NCBI RefSeq assembly: GCF_002001045.1
Contig: NZ_MUNR01000008.1
Location: 186,001-250,000, forward strand
Reading direction: 5' to 3'
From: Rhodanobacter sp. C01
GTDB lineage: Bacteria > Pseudomonadota > Gammaproteobacteria > Xanthomonadales > Rhodanobacteraceae
Length of the DNA: 64,000 bases
Part shown: positions 1 through 10,244 of the stretch, one piece after another
Layout: each line of letters begins with the position of its first letter
Position numbering within the stretch: the first letter of the stretch is position 1
Program-made: the position numbers and the translations under genes
The notes under the pieces: generated by a model
What the model saw: the letters and a program-made list of their open reading frames with translations, nothing else
Told to the model about the DNA's origin: nothing
Database searches by the model: none

Positions 1-785
1 TCTTCCGGGTTCTTGCCAACCAGCACCGCAATCGCGTGGGCATACTGCGCACGGGCGACGCCAAGGGCAAGCAGGCTGGACTGTGCGTTCTCCAGCTGGG
101 TCCGCGCACTGATGACATCGGAGGGCGCGATGGTACCGGCGGTGTCCTGGTTGGAAATCACGCGCAGATATTCCTTGTATGCCGCGACGGTCTTCTGCAG
201 CAGGTCGATGTTGGCATCGCTCACGCGCAATTCGATGACCGCGGTGGCCAAGGCGGTCTGCTCGGACAGGGTAGCGTTGGCGAGGGTCGCTGCGCCGGCC
301 TGGGCAGTCGCCTTGTTTTCCTCGATCGTGCGGCGGACCTTGCCCCACAGATCCGGCGCCCAGCTCACGTTGCCCTCGAGTGAGCTCGCGGTGCTGATCG
401 ATGGCTTGCTGCCAAGGCTAAGTCCGCTGTTTCCGGCTGCGCTGCGCTCCTTGGTTGCCGAACCGGTGATGCCGATCGTGGGGAACAAGCTGCTGCGCGC
501 CACCTGCACTTCGGCCAGCGCGGCCTGGTAATTGGCGTAATCCTGCCGCACGGTCTGGTTCGAGACGGACACCATTGGTTCGAGCTGGTTGAGCAGCGGA
601 TCGTTGAAACCGGTCCACCAGTCGCCTTTTGGCGCCTCGGCCGCCGGCGCTGCTGCCGTCCAGCCGGGCAGCTCCTTGTATTGCGGCGGTGTCGCCACCT
701 GCGGGCGGTGGTAGTCGGGGCCGACCATGCAGCCGCCGAGCAACAGTGCCAAGGAGGCAGCCAGGGTGGTGTGGAGAATCTTCAT
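1..785 (-). CDS. RND efflux outer-membrane channel lipoprotein (OpmB/NodT-like), 3' end outside window
   Basis: This is the N-terminal 261 codons of an outer-membrane factor that would complete the tripartite pump encoded upstream. The ATG lies 2 nt beyond the TGA of the preceding permease gene, so the two are one transcript. A short hydrophobic signal runs into a lipobox (LLGGC, Cys near residue 19) and then the family hallmark MVGPDYHRP. Further on are a WW-containing stretch and the NLxxAxxELR-type helical repeat region of TolC-like channels. The reading frame is open to base 1, so the gene is cut by the window edge and is not visibly broken. The family is clear; substrate range is unknown. 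Confidence 0.9.
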   Translation of the reverse strand, partial: MKILHTTLAASLALLLGGCMVGPDYHRPQVATPPQYKELPGWTAAAPAAEAPKGDWWTGFNDPLLNQLEPMVSVSNQTVRQDYANYQAALAEVQVARSSLFPTIGITGSATKERSAAGNSGLSLGSKPSISTASSLEGNVSWAPDLWGKVRRTIEENKATAQAGAATLANATLSEQTALATAVIELRVSDANIDLLQKTVAAYKEYLRVISNQDTAGTIAPSDVISARTQLENAQSSLLALGVARAQYAHAIAVLVGKNPE

Positions 786-787
786 GT

Positions 788-3700
788 TCATGCGCTCGCG
801 TCCGATCTGTTCCACGGCAGGGTGGCGGACCACTTGGCGAGTCTGGCGCGCAAGCGGTCGAGATAGAGGTAGATCACTGGCGTGGTGTACAGCGTGAAGA
901 CCTGGCTGAAAATCAGGCCGCCCATGACGGTGATGCCCAGTGGCTGACGCAGCGACGCGCCCTGGCCGATGCCGATGGCCAGCGGCACTGCACCGAGCAC
1001 GGCCGCGGCGGTGGTCATCATGATCGGCCGCAGGCGCACCACGGCCGCGTCGTGGATGGCCTTCATCGGTTCGTAACCTTCGTCGCGCTGCAAGTGGATG
1101 GCGACGTCGATCATCATGATCGCGTTCTTCTTGACGATGCCGATCAACAGGATGATGCCGATCATCGCGATCACCGAGAACGGCGTGCCGAAAATCAGCA
1201 GCGCCAGGGTGGCGCCGATGCCGGCCGATGGCAGGGTGGAGAGAATGGTGATCGGATGGACGGTGTTTTCGTAAAGGATGCCCAGCACGATATACACCGC
1301 CGCCAGTGCTGCCAGGATCAACAGCGGCATCGTCGACATCGACTGTGCGTAGACCTGCGCGGCACCGGCGAAACTGCCGTGGATCGAGGCAGGCAGGCCC
1401 AGCTGTTGCGAGGCCCGGTTGATCGCGTCCGTGGCCTTGCTCAGCGAACCGCCAGGCGGCAGGTTGAAGGAGATCGTGGCGGCCACCAGGCCGCCCTGAT
1501 GGCTGACCTGGGTGGCGGTGTGGCTGCTGGTGTAGGTCGCCAGCTGCGGAAACGGCACCATGGTTTCGCTCGACGTACTGTCCGCGCTGCCGCTGGAGCT
1601 GCCGCCCTTGGCATTGGAGATGGCATTGGTAAGCTGGTTGGCCTCGGCGTCGGCGTTGAGTGCATTGGACGAGGACGCGGTGCCCTGCGTCGAATTGACC
1701 GCCGACACCGACGTGACCGGTTTGACCAGGCTGCTCGATATCTGCGTCTGCTGGGTGCCGCTCGCATTGCCGGCGGCGGTACTGAAGCGCATGCGATCGA
1801 GCATCTGCGGATACTGCCAATACTTCGGTGCGACCTCCATCACCACGTAATACTGGTTGAGCTGGTTGTAGACGGTCGACACGGTGCGCTGGCCGAAGGC
1901 GTCGTACAGCACGCTGTCGATCTGGTTTGGCGCAAAACCGTAGCGCGCGGACGTGGCGCGATTGAAGTTGACGTAGATCTGCAGGCCGTTCTGCTGCAGA
2001 TCCGAGTTCACGTCGGTCATCTGGGTCCGGTCCTTGCCTAGTGCGGTCACCAGTTGCGGTACCCACTTGAACAGCGCGGTGGGATCGTCGCTGGTCAGCG
2101 TGTACTGGTACTCGGCGGCGGACGACCGACCGCCGATATGCAGATCCTGCGCGGCCTGCAGGAACAGCTTCGCACCGGACACGCCATTGAGCTTGGGCCG
2201 CAGGCGATCGACCACCTGCGCCGCGGACAGCTTGCGCACGGCCAGCGGCTTGAGTTCGATGAACACGTTGGCGGTATTGAGCGCACGGCCACCGGTGAAA
2301 CCCGCCACCGAGGCGACCGCGGGATCCTTCTGCACGATCGCCTGCAACTGCGCGAGCTTCTGTTCCATCGCCTGAAACGAGATACTCTGGTCGGCAATGA
2401 TCTGGCCCATCAGGATGCCGTTGTCCTGCTCCGGGAAGAAGGTCGAGGGCACCAGCTTGATCAGCAGGACGTTGAGCACGATCAGGCCGATCAGGGTCAG
2501 TCCGACCAGCAACGCGTGATCGAGCACGGTGGTGAGCGAACGGGAATACGCGTTCTTGAACCGCTCGAACTGCCGTTCGTACCATAGTGCCCAGCGCGCC
2601 CTGGAATGCAGCGTCTTGCGGCTGAGTACATAGGCCGCCATGGTTGGGGTGACCGTAAGCGAAATCACCAGCGAGAGCAGGATCGCGATCGACAGCGTCA
2701 CCGCGAACTCGTGGAACAGCAGCCCGATGATGCCTGGCATCAGCAGGATCGGCAGGAACACCGCGATCAGTGACAGGCTCATCGAGATCACCGTGAAGCT
2801 GACTTCTGCGCTGCCTTGCAGCGCCGCCTCGTGCACGTCCATGCCGGATTCGACGTGGCGCACGATGTTCTCCAGCACCACCACCGCGTCGTCGACAACG
2901 AAGCCGGTACCGATGGTCAGCGCCATCAGCGAGAGGTTGTCGATGCTGTAGCCGAGCATGTACATCGGCCCGAACGTGCCGATGATCGACAGCGGCAATG
3001 CCACTGCCGGCACCAGGATCGCCCGTGGCGACTGCAGGAAGATGAAGACCACGCCGATCACCAGCAGCACGGCCATGAACAGGGTGCGCTCGGTGTCGTT
3101 CACCGCGGCGTTCACCGATTGCGAGCGATCGACGGCGATGCCGATGTGGACATTGTGCGGCAGCGTCGCCTCGATCGACGGCAGCACCTTGCGGATCTGC
3201 GCCACGGTCTTGACGATGTTGCCACCAGGCAGCGGATAGACGATGACGAGCACCGCATCCTTGCCGTTGTAGAGGCCGGCGTTGCGGATGTTTTCCGCGG
3301 AGTCCTCGACGTCGGCGACGTCGCGCAGCAGCACCGGTGCGTTGTTGCGATAGGCCACCACCAGGTCGCGATAAGGTGCCGCCTTGTTGATCTGGTCGTT
3401 CGAGGTGACCTCGAAGCGCTGGTCGCCCTGGTCGATGTGGCCCTTGGCGCTGTTGGCATTGGCCGAGCTGATCGCCGCGCGCACGTCCTCCAGGCCGATG
3501 CCGTAGCTGTTGAGCTGATCGGGCTCCAATTCCACACGCACCGACGGCAGCGCACTGCCGCCCAGGGTGATCTGGCCCACGCCATCGACCTGCGACAATT
3601 GTTGCTGGATCACCGAGTCGGCCGAATCGTAGAGCTGCGCACGAGTCAGTGTGTTCGACGTCAACGCCAGCACCATGATCGGCGAATCGGCCGGGTTGAA

Positions 3701-4093
3701 CTCGCGGTAGTTCGGATTGCTGCGCAGCGTGGACGGCAGATCGGCGCGCGAGGCCTGGATCGCCGCCTGCACGTCGCGGGCGGCGCCATTGATGTCACGG
3801 CTCAGGCCGAACTGGATGACGATCTGCGCCGAACCGACCGAGCTGGTGGAGGTCAGCTCGCTGACGTCAGCGATTGTGCCCAGCCGCCGCTCCAGCGGCG
3901 CCGCCACGGTAGATGCCATGATGTCCGGGCTGGCGCCAGCCATGCTCGCCTGCACCACGATGACCGGATAGGTGACATTCGGCAGCGGCGCCACCGGCAG
4001 GTGGAAATACGCCAGCAACCCGGACAGCACGATGGCGACCGCCAGCAGCGTGGTCGCCACCGGTCGCCTGATGAATAGCCCGGGGATGTTCAC
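788..4093 (-). CDS. muxC: RND multidrug efflux permease, MdtC/MuxC-like
   Basis: This is an inner-membrane proton/drug antiporter of the hydrophobe/amphiphile efflux RND family, 1101 aa. It begins with the typical MNIPGLFIRRPVATTLL first helix and carries the TM4 proton-relay pair in GTGFVVDDAVVVLEN. In MdtB-MdtC and MuxB-MuxC systems two different permeases form one pump, and here the second permease gene overlaps the first by 4 nt (ATGA). Gene order adaptor-permease-permease-outer-membrane factor matches muxABC-opmB. Unusual is a Ser/Ala/Asn-rich insertion at about residues 768-843 in the second periplasmic loop, absent from the neighbouring permease; it explains the length above the usual ~1030 aa. 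The RND family call is secure; the symbol rests on operon order. Confidence 0.9.
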   Translation of the reverse strand: MNIPGLFIRRPVATTLLAVAIVLSGLLAYFHLPVAPLPNVTYPVIVVQASMAGASPDIMASTVAAPLERRLGTIADVSELTSTSSVGSAQIVIQFGLSRDINGAARDVQAAIQASRADLPSTLRSNPNYREFNPADSPIMVLALTSNTLTRAQLYDSADSVIQQQLSQVDGVGQITLGGSALPSVRVELEPDQLNSYGIGLEDVRAAISSANANSAKGHIDQGDQRFEVTSNDQINKAAPYRDLVVAYRNNAPVLLRDVADVEDSAENIRNAGLYNGKDAVLVIVYPLPGGNIVKTVAQIRKVLPSIEATLPHNVHIGIAVDRSQSVNAAVNDTERTLFMAVLLVIGVVFIFLQSPRAILVPAVALPLSIIGTFGPMYMLGYSIDNLSLMALTIGTGFVVDDAVVVLENIVRHVESGMDVHEAALQGSAEVSFTVISMSLSLIAVFLPILLMPGIIGLLFHEFAVTLSIAILLSLVISLTVTPTMAAYVLSRKTLHSRARWALWYERQFERFKNAYSRSLTTVLDHALLVGLTLIGLIVLNVLLIKLVPSTFFPEQDNGILMGQIIADQSISFQAMEQKLAQLQAIVQKDPAVASVAGFTGGRALNTANVFIELKPLAVRKLSAAQVVDRLRPKLNGVSGAKLFLQAAQDLHIGGRSSAAEYQYTLTSDDPTALFKWVPQLVTALGKDRTQMTDVNSDLQQNGLQIYVNFNRATSARYGFAPNQIDSVLYDAFGQRTVSTVYNQLNQYYVVMEVAPKYWQYPQMLDRMRFSTAAGNASGTQQTQISSSLVKPVTSVSAVNSTQGTASSSNALNADAEANQLTNAISNAKGGSSSGSADSTSSETMVPFPQLATYTSSHTATQVSHQGGLVAATISFNLPPGGSLSKATDAINRASQQLGLPASIHGSFAGAAQVYAQSMSTMPLLILAALAAVYIVLGILYENTVHPITILSTLPSAGIGATLALLIFGTPFSVIAMIGIILLIGIVKKNAIMMIDVAIHLQRDEGYEPMKAIHDAAVVRLRPIMMTTAAAVLGAVPLAIGIGQGASLRQPLGITVMGGLIFSQVFTLYTTPVIYLYLDRLRARLAKWSATLPWNRSDASA

Positions 4094-7000
4094 GGCGCTT
4101 GCTCGGCTGCCTGCTCGGGACGCTTGCGTTGGAAGCGCTGTGCCAGGCGGTCAAAGAACAGATAGATCACCGGCGTGGTGAACAGGGTGAGTACCTGGCT
4201 AAACGCCAAACCGCCGATGATCGCCAGGCCGAGCGGCCGGCGCAGCTCCGAACCGGTGCCGGTACCCAGCAGCATCGGCAACGCACCGAGCATCGCCGCC
4301 AGCGTCGTCATCAGGATCGGCCGGAAGCGCAGCAGCGAAGCCTCGAAGATCGCCTCCGCTGGTGGCTTGCCGTGTTCGCGCTCGGCCTCGAGCGCGAAGT
4401 CCACGATCATGATCGCGTTCTTCTTGACGATGCCGATCAAGAGCACGATGCCGATGATGCCGATCACGTCCAGGTCGCTGCCCGCGATCATCAGCGCCAG
4501 CAGCGCACCGATGCCGGCCGAGGGCAAGGTCGAGAGAATCGTCACTGGATGGATGAAGCTCTCGTACAGCACGCCGAGCACGATGTAGACGGCGACCAGT
4601 GCGGCGATCAGCAGGTACACCTCGCTGGACAGCGAATCCTGGAATGCCTGCGCAGCACCCTGGAACGAGGAGGTGATCGAGGGCGGCAGCTGCACCGCCT
4701 GCTCGGCCTGGTTGATCTCGTCCACCGCCTTGCTCAGCGAAGCGTCCTTGGCCAGGTTGAACGAGATGGTGACTGCGGGGAACTGCGCCAGATGGCTGAT
4801 CACCAGCGGTGACTTGGTGATCTTGATGGTGGCGATGCCTTTCAGTGGCACCTGACCACTGCTGCTGGTCTGGCTGGGCAGGTACAGGTCGCCGAGCGAC
4901 TCGACCGTCGGCAGGCTCTCGGGCTTGGCGACCAGGATCACCCGGTACTGGCTGGACTGGTCGAAGATCGTCGAGACGATGCGCTGGCCCAGCGCGTCGT
5001 AGAGCGCGTTGTCGATCGTCGCCGCGGTGATGCCATAGCGTGCGGCCAGCTGACGATTCACCTCGACATCCACGCTGAGGCCATCGTTGTTCAGATCACT
5101 GGTGACGTCGGTGATCGAGGTGATCTGCTTCATGCGCGCGATCAGCGCGGGCACGTACTGCATGAAGGCCTGCTGGCTGGGTCCGCGCAGCACGAACTGG
5201 TACTGGTTCGGCGACACCGTGGTATCGAGGGTCAGGTCCTGCTCGGGCTGCAGGTACAGCTTGATGCCCGACACGTTCTCCACTTCGGTCTGCAGGCGTC
5301 TGGCGATTTCGGCCGCGGTCGACGAACGGTCGTCGCGTGCCTTCAGGTTGATCAGGAAGCGGCCGTTGTTGAGCGTGGTATTGGTGCCGTCGATGCCGAC
5401 ATACGAGGTCAGCCCGGTGACGTCCTGATCCTTCAGGATCGCCTCCGCGAGTGCCGCCTGGCGCTCCACCATCGCGCTGTACGACACCGAGTTGTCGGCG
5501 ATGCTGATGCCCTGGATCACGCCCACGTCCTGGGTCGGAAACAGACCCTTGGGAATGATGATGTAGAGGAACAGGGTCAGCGCGACCGTAGCGGTGGCGA
5601 TGACCAGGGTCAGGACCTGGTGGCGCAACACGAAGCGCAGGCCGCGTTCGTAGGCCGCCAGGGTCTTGTCGAACAGGCCTTCGCTGATCCGCTCGAAGCG
5701 GCTCGGATGCCGGTCGGCCTGCGCGCGCAGCAGGCGTGCGCACAGCATGGGCACCAAGGTCAGCGAGACGATACCCGAGAGCACGATGGTGATCGCCAGG
5801 GTCACCGCGAACTCGCTGAACAGGCGACCGATCACGCCACCCATGAACAGCAGCGGGATAAGCACCGCGATCAGCGAGACGGTCAGCGACACGATGGTGA
5901 AGCCGATCTGCCCGGCGCCGGTCAGGGCCGCCTCCAGCGGCGTCATGCCTTCCTCGAGATAGCGCACGATGTTCTCGATCATCACGATCGAGTCGTCGAC
6001 GACGAAGCCGGTGGCGATGATCAGCGCCATCAGCGAGAGGTTGTCGATCGAGTAGTTCAGCTCGTACATCATCGCCAGCGTGCCGATCAGCGACACCGGC
6101 ACGGAAATGCTCGGGATGATCGTGGCTGGTATGTTGCGCAGAAACACGAAGATCACCAGCACCACCAGCACGATCGCCAGCACCAGCTCGAACGCCGCAT
6201 CGGTGACCGACGAACGGATCACGCCGGTGCTGTCGGACACCACCTCGACCTTCATCCCCGCCGGCAGCGTGGATTCCAGCTCGGGCAGCTCCTTCATGAT
6301 CTGGTTGACGGTGGCGATCACGTTGGCGCCCGGCTGGCGCTGCACGTTGAGCACGATCGCCTGGGTCTTGTTGAACCAGGCACCCTGCTCGGTGTTCTGT
6401 GCGGACTGGGTGACCTTGGCGACGTCGCGCAGGTACACCGGCGCACCGTTCTGATAGGAGATCACCGTGGCCAGGTAATCCTGCGGATCCTGGATCTGGT
6501 CGTTGCCGTTGATCGTGTAGTCGAGCTTAGGGCCGTCGAAATTGCCCTTCGGCTGGCTCACGTTGACGTTCGCGATCAGCGAACGCAGGTCGTCGATATT
6601 GAGCCCGTAGGCGGCCAGCTTCTGCGGGTCCGCCTCGACCCTGACCGCCGGCACGTTGCCGCCGGAGGGTGTGACCAGGCCGACACCGGATACTTCGGAA
6701 ATCTTCGCACCAAGCCGGTTGTTGGCGACGTCCTGCAGTTGCGGCAGCGACATCGAGTTGGAAGTGACCGCCAGGGTAAGGATCGGCTGGTCGGCCGGAT
6801 TCACCTTGGCATACGTCGGCGGTGCCGGCAGACCGGTGGGCAGCAGGCTGTTGGAAGCGTTGATCGCCTCCTGCACGTTTTGCTCGGCGACGTCGAGGTT
6901 GAGCGCGAGATTGAACTGCAGCGTGATGACCGAGGCCCCGGCCGAGCTGTTCGAGGTCATCTGCTGCAGGCCGGGGATCTCGCCCAGTTGTACTTCCAGC

Positions 7001-7197
7001 GGTGCGGTCACCGTGGTCGCCATCACCGTCGGGCTGGCACCGGGGTAGAAGGTCTGCACCTGGATCGTCGGGTAGTCGACGCCCGGCAGCGACGACACCG
7101 GCAGGAAACGCACCGCGACCACACCCACCAGCACGAGGGCGATCATCAGCAGTGACGTTGCCACCGGCCTGAGTACGAACAGGCGGGAAATATTCAT
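4090..7197 (-). CDS. muxB: RND multidrug efflux permease, MdtB/MuxB-like
   Basis: This is the first of two RND permeases in the operon, 1035 aa, the usual family length. It has an N-terminal helix after MNISRLFVLRPVATSLLM, two large periplasmic loops, and the conserved acidic pair in ATGFVVDDSIVMIENIV on TM4. Its stop overlaps the start of the second permease by 4 nt, and it starts 14 nt after the adaptor stop, so translation is likely coupled. It probably forms a heteromeric trimer with the downstream permease, as in MdtBC, and works with the adaptor and outer-membrane lipoprotein. No two-component or TetR regulator is encoded next to the operon. Confidence 0.92.
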   Translation of the reverse strand: MNISRLFVLRPVATSLLMIALVLVGVVAVRFLPVSSLPGVDYPTIQVQTFYPGASPTVMATTVTAPLEVQLGEIPGLQQMTSNSSAGASVITLQFNLALNLDVAEQNVQEAINASNSLLPTGLPAPPTYAKVNPADQPILTLAVTSNSMSLPQLQDVANNRLGAKISEVSGVGLVTPSGGNVPAVRVEADPQKLAAYGLNIDDLRSLIANVNVSQPKGNFDGPKLDYTINGNDQIQDPQDYLATVISYQNGAPVYLRDVAKVTQSAQNTEQGAWFNKTQAIVLNVQRQPGANVIATVNQIMKELPELESTLPAGMKVEVVSDSTGVIRSSVTDAAFELVLAIVLVVLVIFVFLRNIPATIIPSISVPVSLIGTLAMMYELNYSIDNLSLMALIIATGFVVDDSIVMIENIVRYLEEGMTPLEAALTGAGQIGFTIVSLTVSLIAVLIPLLFMGGVIGRLFSEFAVTLAITIVLSGIVSLTLVPMLCARLLRAQADRHPSRFERISEGLFDKTLAAYERGLRFVLRHQVLTLVIATATVALTLFLYIIIPKGLFPTQDVGVIQGISIADNSVSYSAMVERQAALAEAILKDQDVTGLTSYVGIDGTNTTLNNGRFLINLKARDDRSSTAAEIARRLQTEVENVSGIKLYLQPEQDLTLDTTVSPNQYQFVLRGPSQQAFMQYVPALIARMKQITSITDVTSDLNNDGLSVDVEVNRQLAARYGITAATIDNALYDALGQRIVSTIFDQSSQYRVILVAKPESLPTVESLGDLYLPSQTSSSGQVPLKGIATIKITKSPLVISHLAQFPAVTISFNLAKDASLSKAVDEINQAEQAVQLPPSITSSFQGAAQAFQDSLSSEVYLLIAALVAVYIVLGVLYESFIHPVTILSTLPSAGIGALLALMIAGSDLDVIGIIGIVLLIGIVKKNAIMIVDFALEAEREHGKPPAEAIFEASLLRFRPILMTTLAAMLGALPMLLGTGTGSELRRPLGLAIIGGLAFSQVLTLFTTPVIYLFFDRLAQRFQRKRPEQAAEQAP

Positions 7198-7211
7198 CGG
7201 GTCGCCGCCGC

Positions 7212-8486
7212 TTACGAAGCTTGTGAGGCGGAGGCAGAGGCGGTGCCGTGCGCCCGCTTCCTGCCCGGCTGCTGTGTGCTTGCCGCGGACGAAGCCGGCG
7301 CCGGTGCGTTGCCCGCCTCCGCCGGCTTGGCCGATTTCGCCGCGGCGAGCTTGACCTTGGCGCCATCACTCAAACGGTCCATGCCGTCGGTAACCACGAT
7401 CTGGCCGGCGCTGAGGCCCGACAGGATGACCGTGTTCTTGCCGTCGCTGGGGCCCTGGGTCACCTTGTGCACGGACACCGTCTGGTCATCGTTGACCAGG
7501 TAGACGTAATCCCCCGGTGCACCGCTCTGCACTGCGGGCGTCGGCACCAGTACGGCGTTCTGCAAGGTGTCGACCAGCAACCTGACATTGACGAATTCGT
7601 TCGGGAACAATGCCTCGTCGTCGTTGGGCATGGTCGCGCGCAAGGTCACCGTACCGGTGCTGGTGGCCATCTGGTTGCCGAGTGCGTACAGCGTGCCGGC
7701 GCCGATCTGCTTGCTGTTGTCGCTGTCATAGACGGTGACCGGCAGCTTGGCGTTGGCACTGTTGAATCGCTGCAGCACCTTGGCCAGCGAGTTCTGCGGT
7801 ACGGTGAACTGCACGGTGGTCGGCTTCATGGTGGTGATGGTCACGATGCCCGGCGAACTGGACTGCGTGACGTAGTTGCCAGGATCGACCAGGCGCAGGC
7901 CGACCCGCCCGGCGACCGGCGCGGTGATATGGCAATAGGCAAGATCGAGGTCGTACTGCGCGATGCTCGCCTGATCGGCCTTGACCGCAGCCTCCTCCTG
8001 CTGGACCGTGAACTGCTGGTCAGCATAGGTCTGCTCGGCAATCGACTTCTGCGCATGCAACTGCGTGTAACGGGCCAGATCGGAACGGGCCTGGGCCAGG
8101 GTCGCCTGGTCCTTGGCCAGTTGCGCCTGGGCCTGTTGCTTGTCGATCTCGTATTGACGCGGGTCGATCTGTGCCAGGAATTGCCCCTTGGTCACGTCCT
8201 GACCTTCCTGATAACCGACGGCGGTGAGGTAACCGCTCAGCTGCGGCAGCACGGTGACGGTGGCGACTGGAGTCACCGTGCCCAGTTCGCTCAGGATTTC
8301 CGGCATGCTGCCCAGACTGGCGGTGGCCGCGCTCACTACCTGCGGCGGTGAACCGGTCTTGGCTTTCTTGCTGCCAAGGAGATGGATCAGGATCAGGATG
8401 ATCACCGCAACTATGACGACCACAGCGATCAGCAGGCCGCGTCTCTTGTGAAAGGGTCGGGCTGCTTGCGGGGTGTCGGCACTCAT
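7212..8486 (-). CDS. muxA: RND efflux periplasmic adaptor (membrane fusion protein), MdtA/MuxA-like
   Basis: This is the periplasmic adaptor linking the RND permeases to the outer-membrane channel, 424 aa. A single transmembrane anchor (about residues 15-38, rich in V/I/L) follows a short basic N-terminus (FHKRRG). Then come the lipoyl half-motif, a coiled-coil hairpin rich in Gln and Ala (KQQAQAQLAKDQATLAQAR), the second lipoyl half (CHITAPVAGRVG) and the beta-barrel domain. The tail is Ala/Lys/Ser-rich. I chose the ATG at 8486 over one two codons earlier because GGAG sits 6 nt upstream of it but directly abuts the earlier ATG. First gene of the operon. Confidence 0.9.
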   Translation of the reverse strand: MSADTPQAARPFHKRRGLLIAVVVIVAVIILILIHLLGSKKAKTGSPPQVVSAATASLGSMPEILSELGTVTPVATVTVLPQLSGYLTAVGYQEGQDVTKGQFLAQIDPRQYEIDKQQAQAQLAKDQATLAQARSDLARYTQLHAQKSIAEQTYADQQFTVQQEEAAVKADQASIAQYDLDLAYCHITAPVAGRVGLRLVDPGNYVTQSSSPGIVTITTMKPTTVQFTVPQNSLAKVLQRFNSANAKLPVTVYDSDNSKQIGAGTLYALGNQMATSTGTVTLRATMPNDDEALFPNEFVNVRLLVDTLQNAVLVPTPAVQSGAPGDYVYLVNDDQTVSVHKVTQGPSDGKNTVILSGLSAGQIVVTDGMDRLSDGAKVKLAAAKSAKPAEAGNAPAPASSAASTQQPGRKRAHGTASASASQAS

Positions 8487-9011
8487 GGGCATCTCCAGAT
8501 TTTCATTGCCCTGCTTGCAGGGGCCGTTGCATGGACCGGGACATCCTCACCTCGCGCGGTAGCGCCGTCTGCGGCCAGATTGTCAGCGTGCATTCGACGA
8601 TCCATGGTTCTCGCGGTGGCAGGACTGGTTCCAGTGCTGGTGTTTTGCACCCGTCACGACTTTGCTCAGGCAAGACGCACGGACAGGACGATGGGCTCGG
8701 AAATGGGCCGCAATTCGGGGCCGGAAGCCAGCGCACGGGAGACCGCACGAACCCGTCGCTGAAAGCTGGCGTCTTGGCTCGCGCCACGTTATTCCTGCAT
8801 ATGTATTTTTACCGTGCTTTCGGACATCCTCGGCTGCACCTGGATGTGCGCACACGAACTGGGATGAACGCTTCACGTGGCCATGCGTTGACCTGCCGCC
8901 TGCAAGCCATCTTCGAGGCATAGCATGTGGCGTCATGTGGCGGTGGAGCGGGTCCAGACCTCTTCGGCCCGGTGCCGATCGAGCGCGGTGGGCACCCGCC
9001 TGCATCGGCTA
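8487..9011. other. Intergenic region upstream of the efflux operon
   Basis: About 525 bases between the efflux operon start and the end of the flavoprotein gene. Reading frames here show no recognisable protein. It must hold the efflux-operon promoter, but no convincing -35/-10 pair or operator was identified. Confidence 0.5.
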
Positions 9012-10244
9012 CTACTCCAGCCAGCGCGCCGCACCACGACCGGCCAGCAGGCCGCTCGCGAAGCAGGCAGTCAACAGATAACCGCCGGTCGGTGCCTCCC
9101 AGTCGAGCATTTCGCCGGCACAGAAGACACCAGGGCGCGCACGTACCATCAGGTTGTCATCCAGCGCTTCAAGCCGAACGCCACCTGCCGTGCTGATCGC
9201 CTCCGCAACCGGTCGTGGCGCACGCAGGCGCAACGGCATCGCCTTGAGCTGCGCCGCCAGCGCGAGCGAATCGGCCAGGGTCGATTTCGCCGTCAATTCG
9301 AACACCAGCGCGCACTTGGCTGCATCGAGCCCGGCCCGCCGGCGCAGCCAGTCACCCATGCTGTGCTTGCCTCTCGCTGCCGCAAGGCGTTCGGCCAGTA
9401 CCGGCTCGCTGTAGCCCGGCACCAGATCCAGCCGCAGCATGGCCTCGCCACGCTCGGCCAGTTGTTCGCGCAATTCGGCGCCGACCGCATAGATGAGACT
9501 GCCCTCGATACCGTATTCGCTGAGCACGCACTCGCCCTGTCGCGCATGGGCCACGCCGCGACGATCGGTCCAGTACGCGACAACCGCCTTGAGCGGTGCG
9601 CCGGCAAAACGGCTGGACAGGTGCTCGCTCCACGCCAGCTCGAACCCGCAATTCGCCGGTTGCAGCGGTGCCGCGTCGATCCCGGCCTGCTGCAACGGCA
9701 CCATCCATGCGCCATCGGAACCGAGCTGCGGCCAGCTGGCGCCTCCGAGTGCAAGCACCACTGCATCGGTCGGCACGGCGCGCTCACCCTGCGGTGTGGC
9801 GAAGTGCAGCGCGCCATGCGCCTGCCAACCCAGCCAGCGGTGATGCATGTGGAATGTCACGCCGGATTCGCGCAGGCGCCGCAACCAGCCCCGCAGCAAC
9901 GGCGCAGCCTTGAGGTCGGCGGGGAACACCCGGCCCGAACTGCCCGCAAAGGTCTCCACGCCCAATCCACGTGCCCAGACACGCAACGCATCCGCATCAA
10001 ACGCGTCGAGCCAGCGCGCGATCTCGACCTGACGCGCGCCATAGCGTTGCACGAAGCGTGCGCGTGGTTCGCCATGGGTCAGGTTCAACCCACCCTTGCC
10101 GGCCAACAGGAATTTGCGGCCGACCGAACCCATCGTGTCATACAGATCGACCTTCACACCGGCTTTGCACGCGGCTTCCGCGGCCATCAGGCCGGCCGGG
10201 CCACCGCCAATGATGGCCAGCTGCGGGAGAGTTGTTCGGGTCAT
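9012..10244 (-). CDS. NAD(P)/FAD-dependent oxidoreductase, HI0933/BaiN-like flavoprotein (TIGR03862-type)
   Basis: This is a 410-aa flavoprotein of the HI0933/YhiN superfamily. The N-terminal dinucleotide-binding loop IIGGGPAGLMAAEAA is followed by the family motif GRKFLLAGKGGLNLTHGE. Near the C-terminus is the FAD-contact stretch MLDWEAPTGGYLLTACFASG. The frame stays open about 60 codons further upstream, but that extension is unlike the family and the ATG at 10244 places the Rossmann loop about ten residues from the start. Family members are mostly uncharacterised; no substrate can be assigned. It is a single gene with no obvious operon partner. Confidence 0.88.
   Translation of the reverse strand: MTRTTLPQLAIIGGGPAGLMAAEAACKAGVKVDLYDTMGSVGRKFLLAGKGGLNLTHGEPRARFVQRYGARQVEIARWLDAFDADALRVWARGLGVETFAGSSGRVFPADLKAAPLLRGWLRRLRESGVTFHMHHRWLGWQAHGALHFATPQGERAVPTDAVVLALGGASWPQLGSDGAWMVPLQQAGIDAAPLQPANCGFELAWSEHLSSRFAGAPLKAVVAYWTDRRGVAHARQGECVLSEYGIEGSLIYAVGAELREQLAERGEAMLRLDLVPGYSEPVLAERLAAARGKHSMGDWLRRRAGLDAAKCALVFELTAKSTLADSLALAAQLKAMPLRLRAPRPVAEAISTAGGVRLEALDDNLMVRARPGVFCAGEMLDWEAPTGGYLLTACFASGLLAGRGAARWLE

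Noticed and set aside
629..2041. Long plus-strand open frame
   Set aside because: It lies antisense to the MuxC-like permease and is His/Arg/Asp-rich with no domain, an artefact of GC-rich codon use. The same applies to 2816-4078 and 5620-7155.
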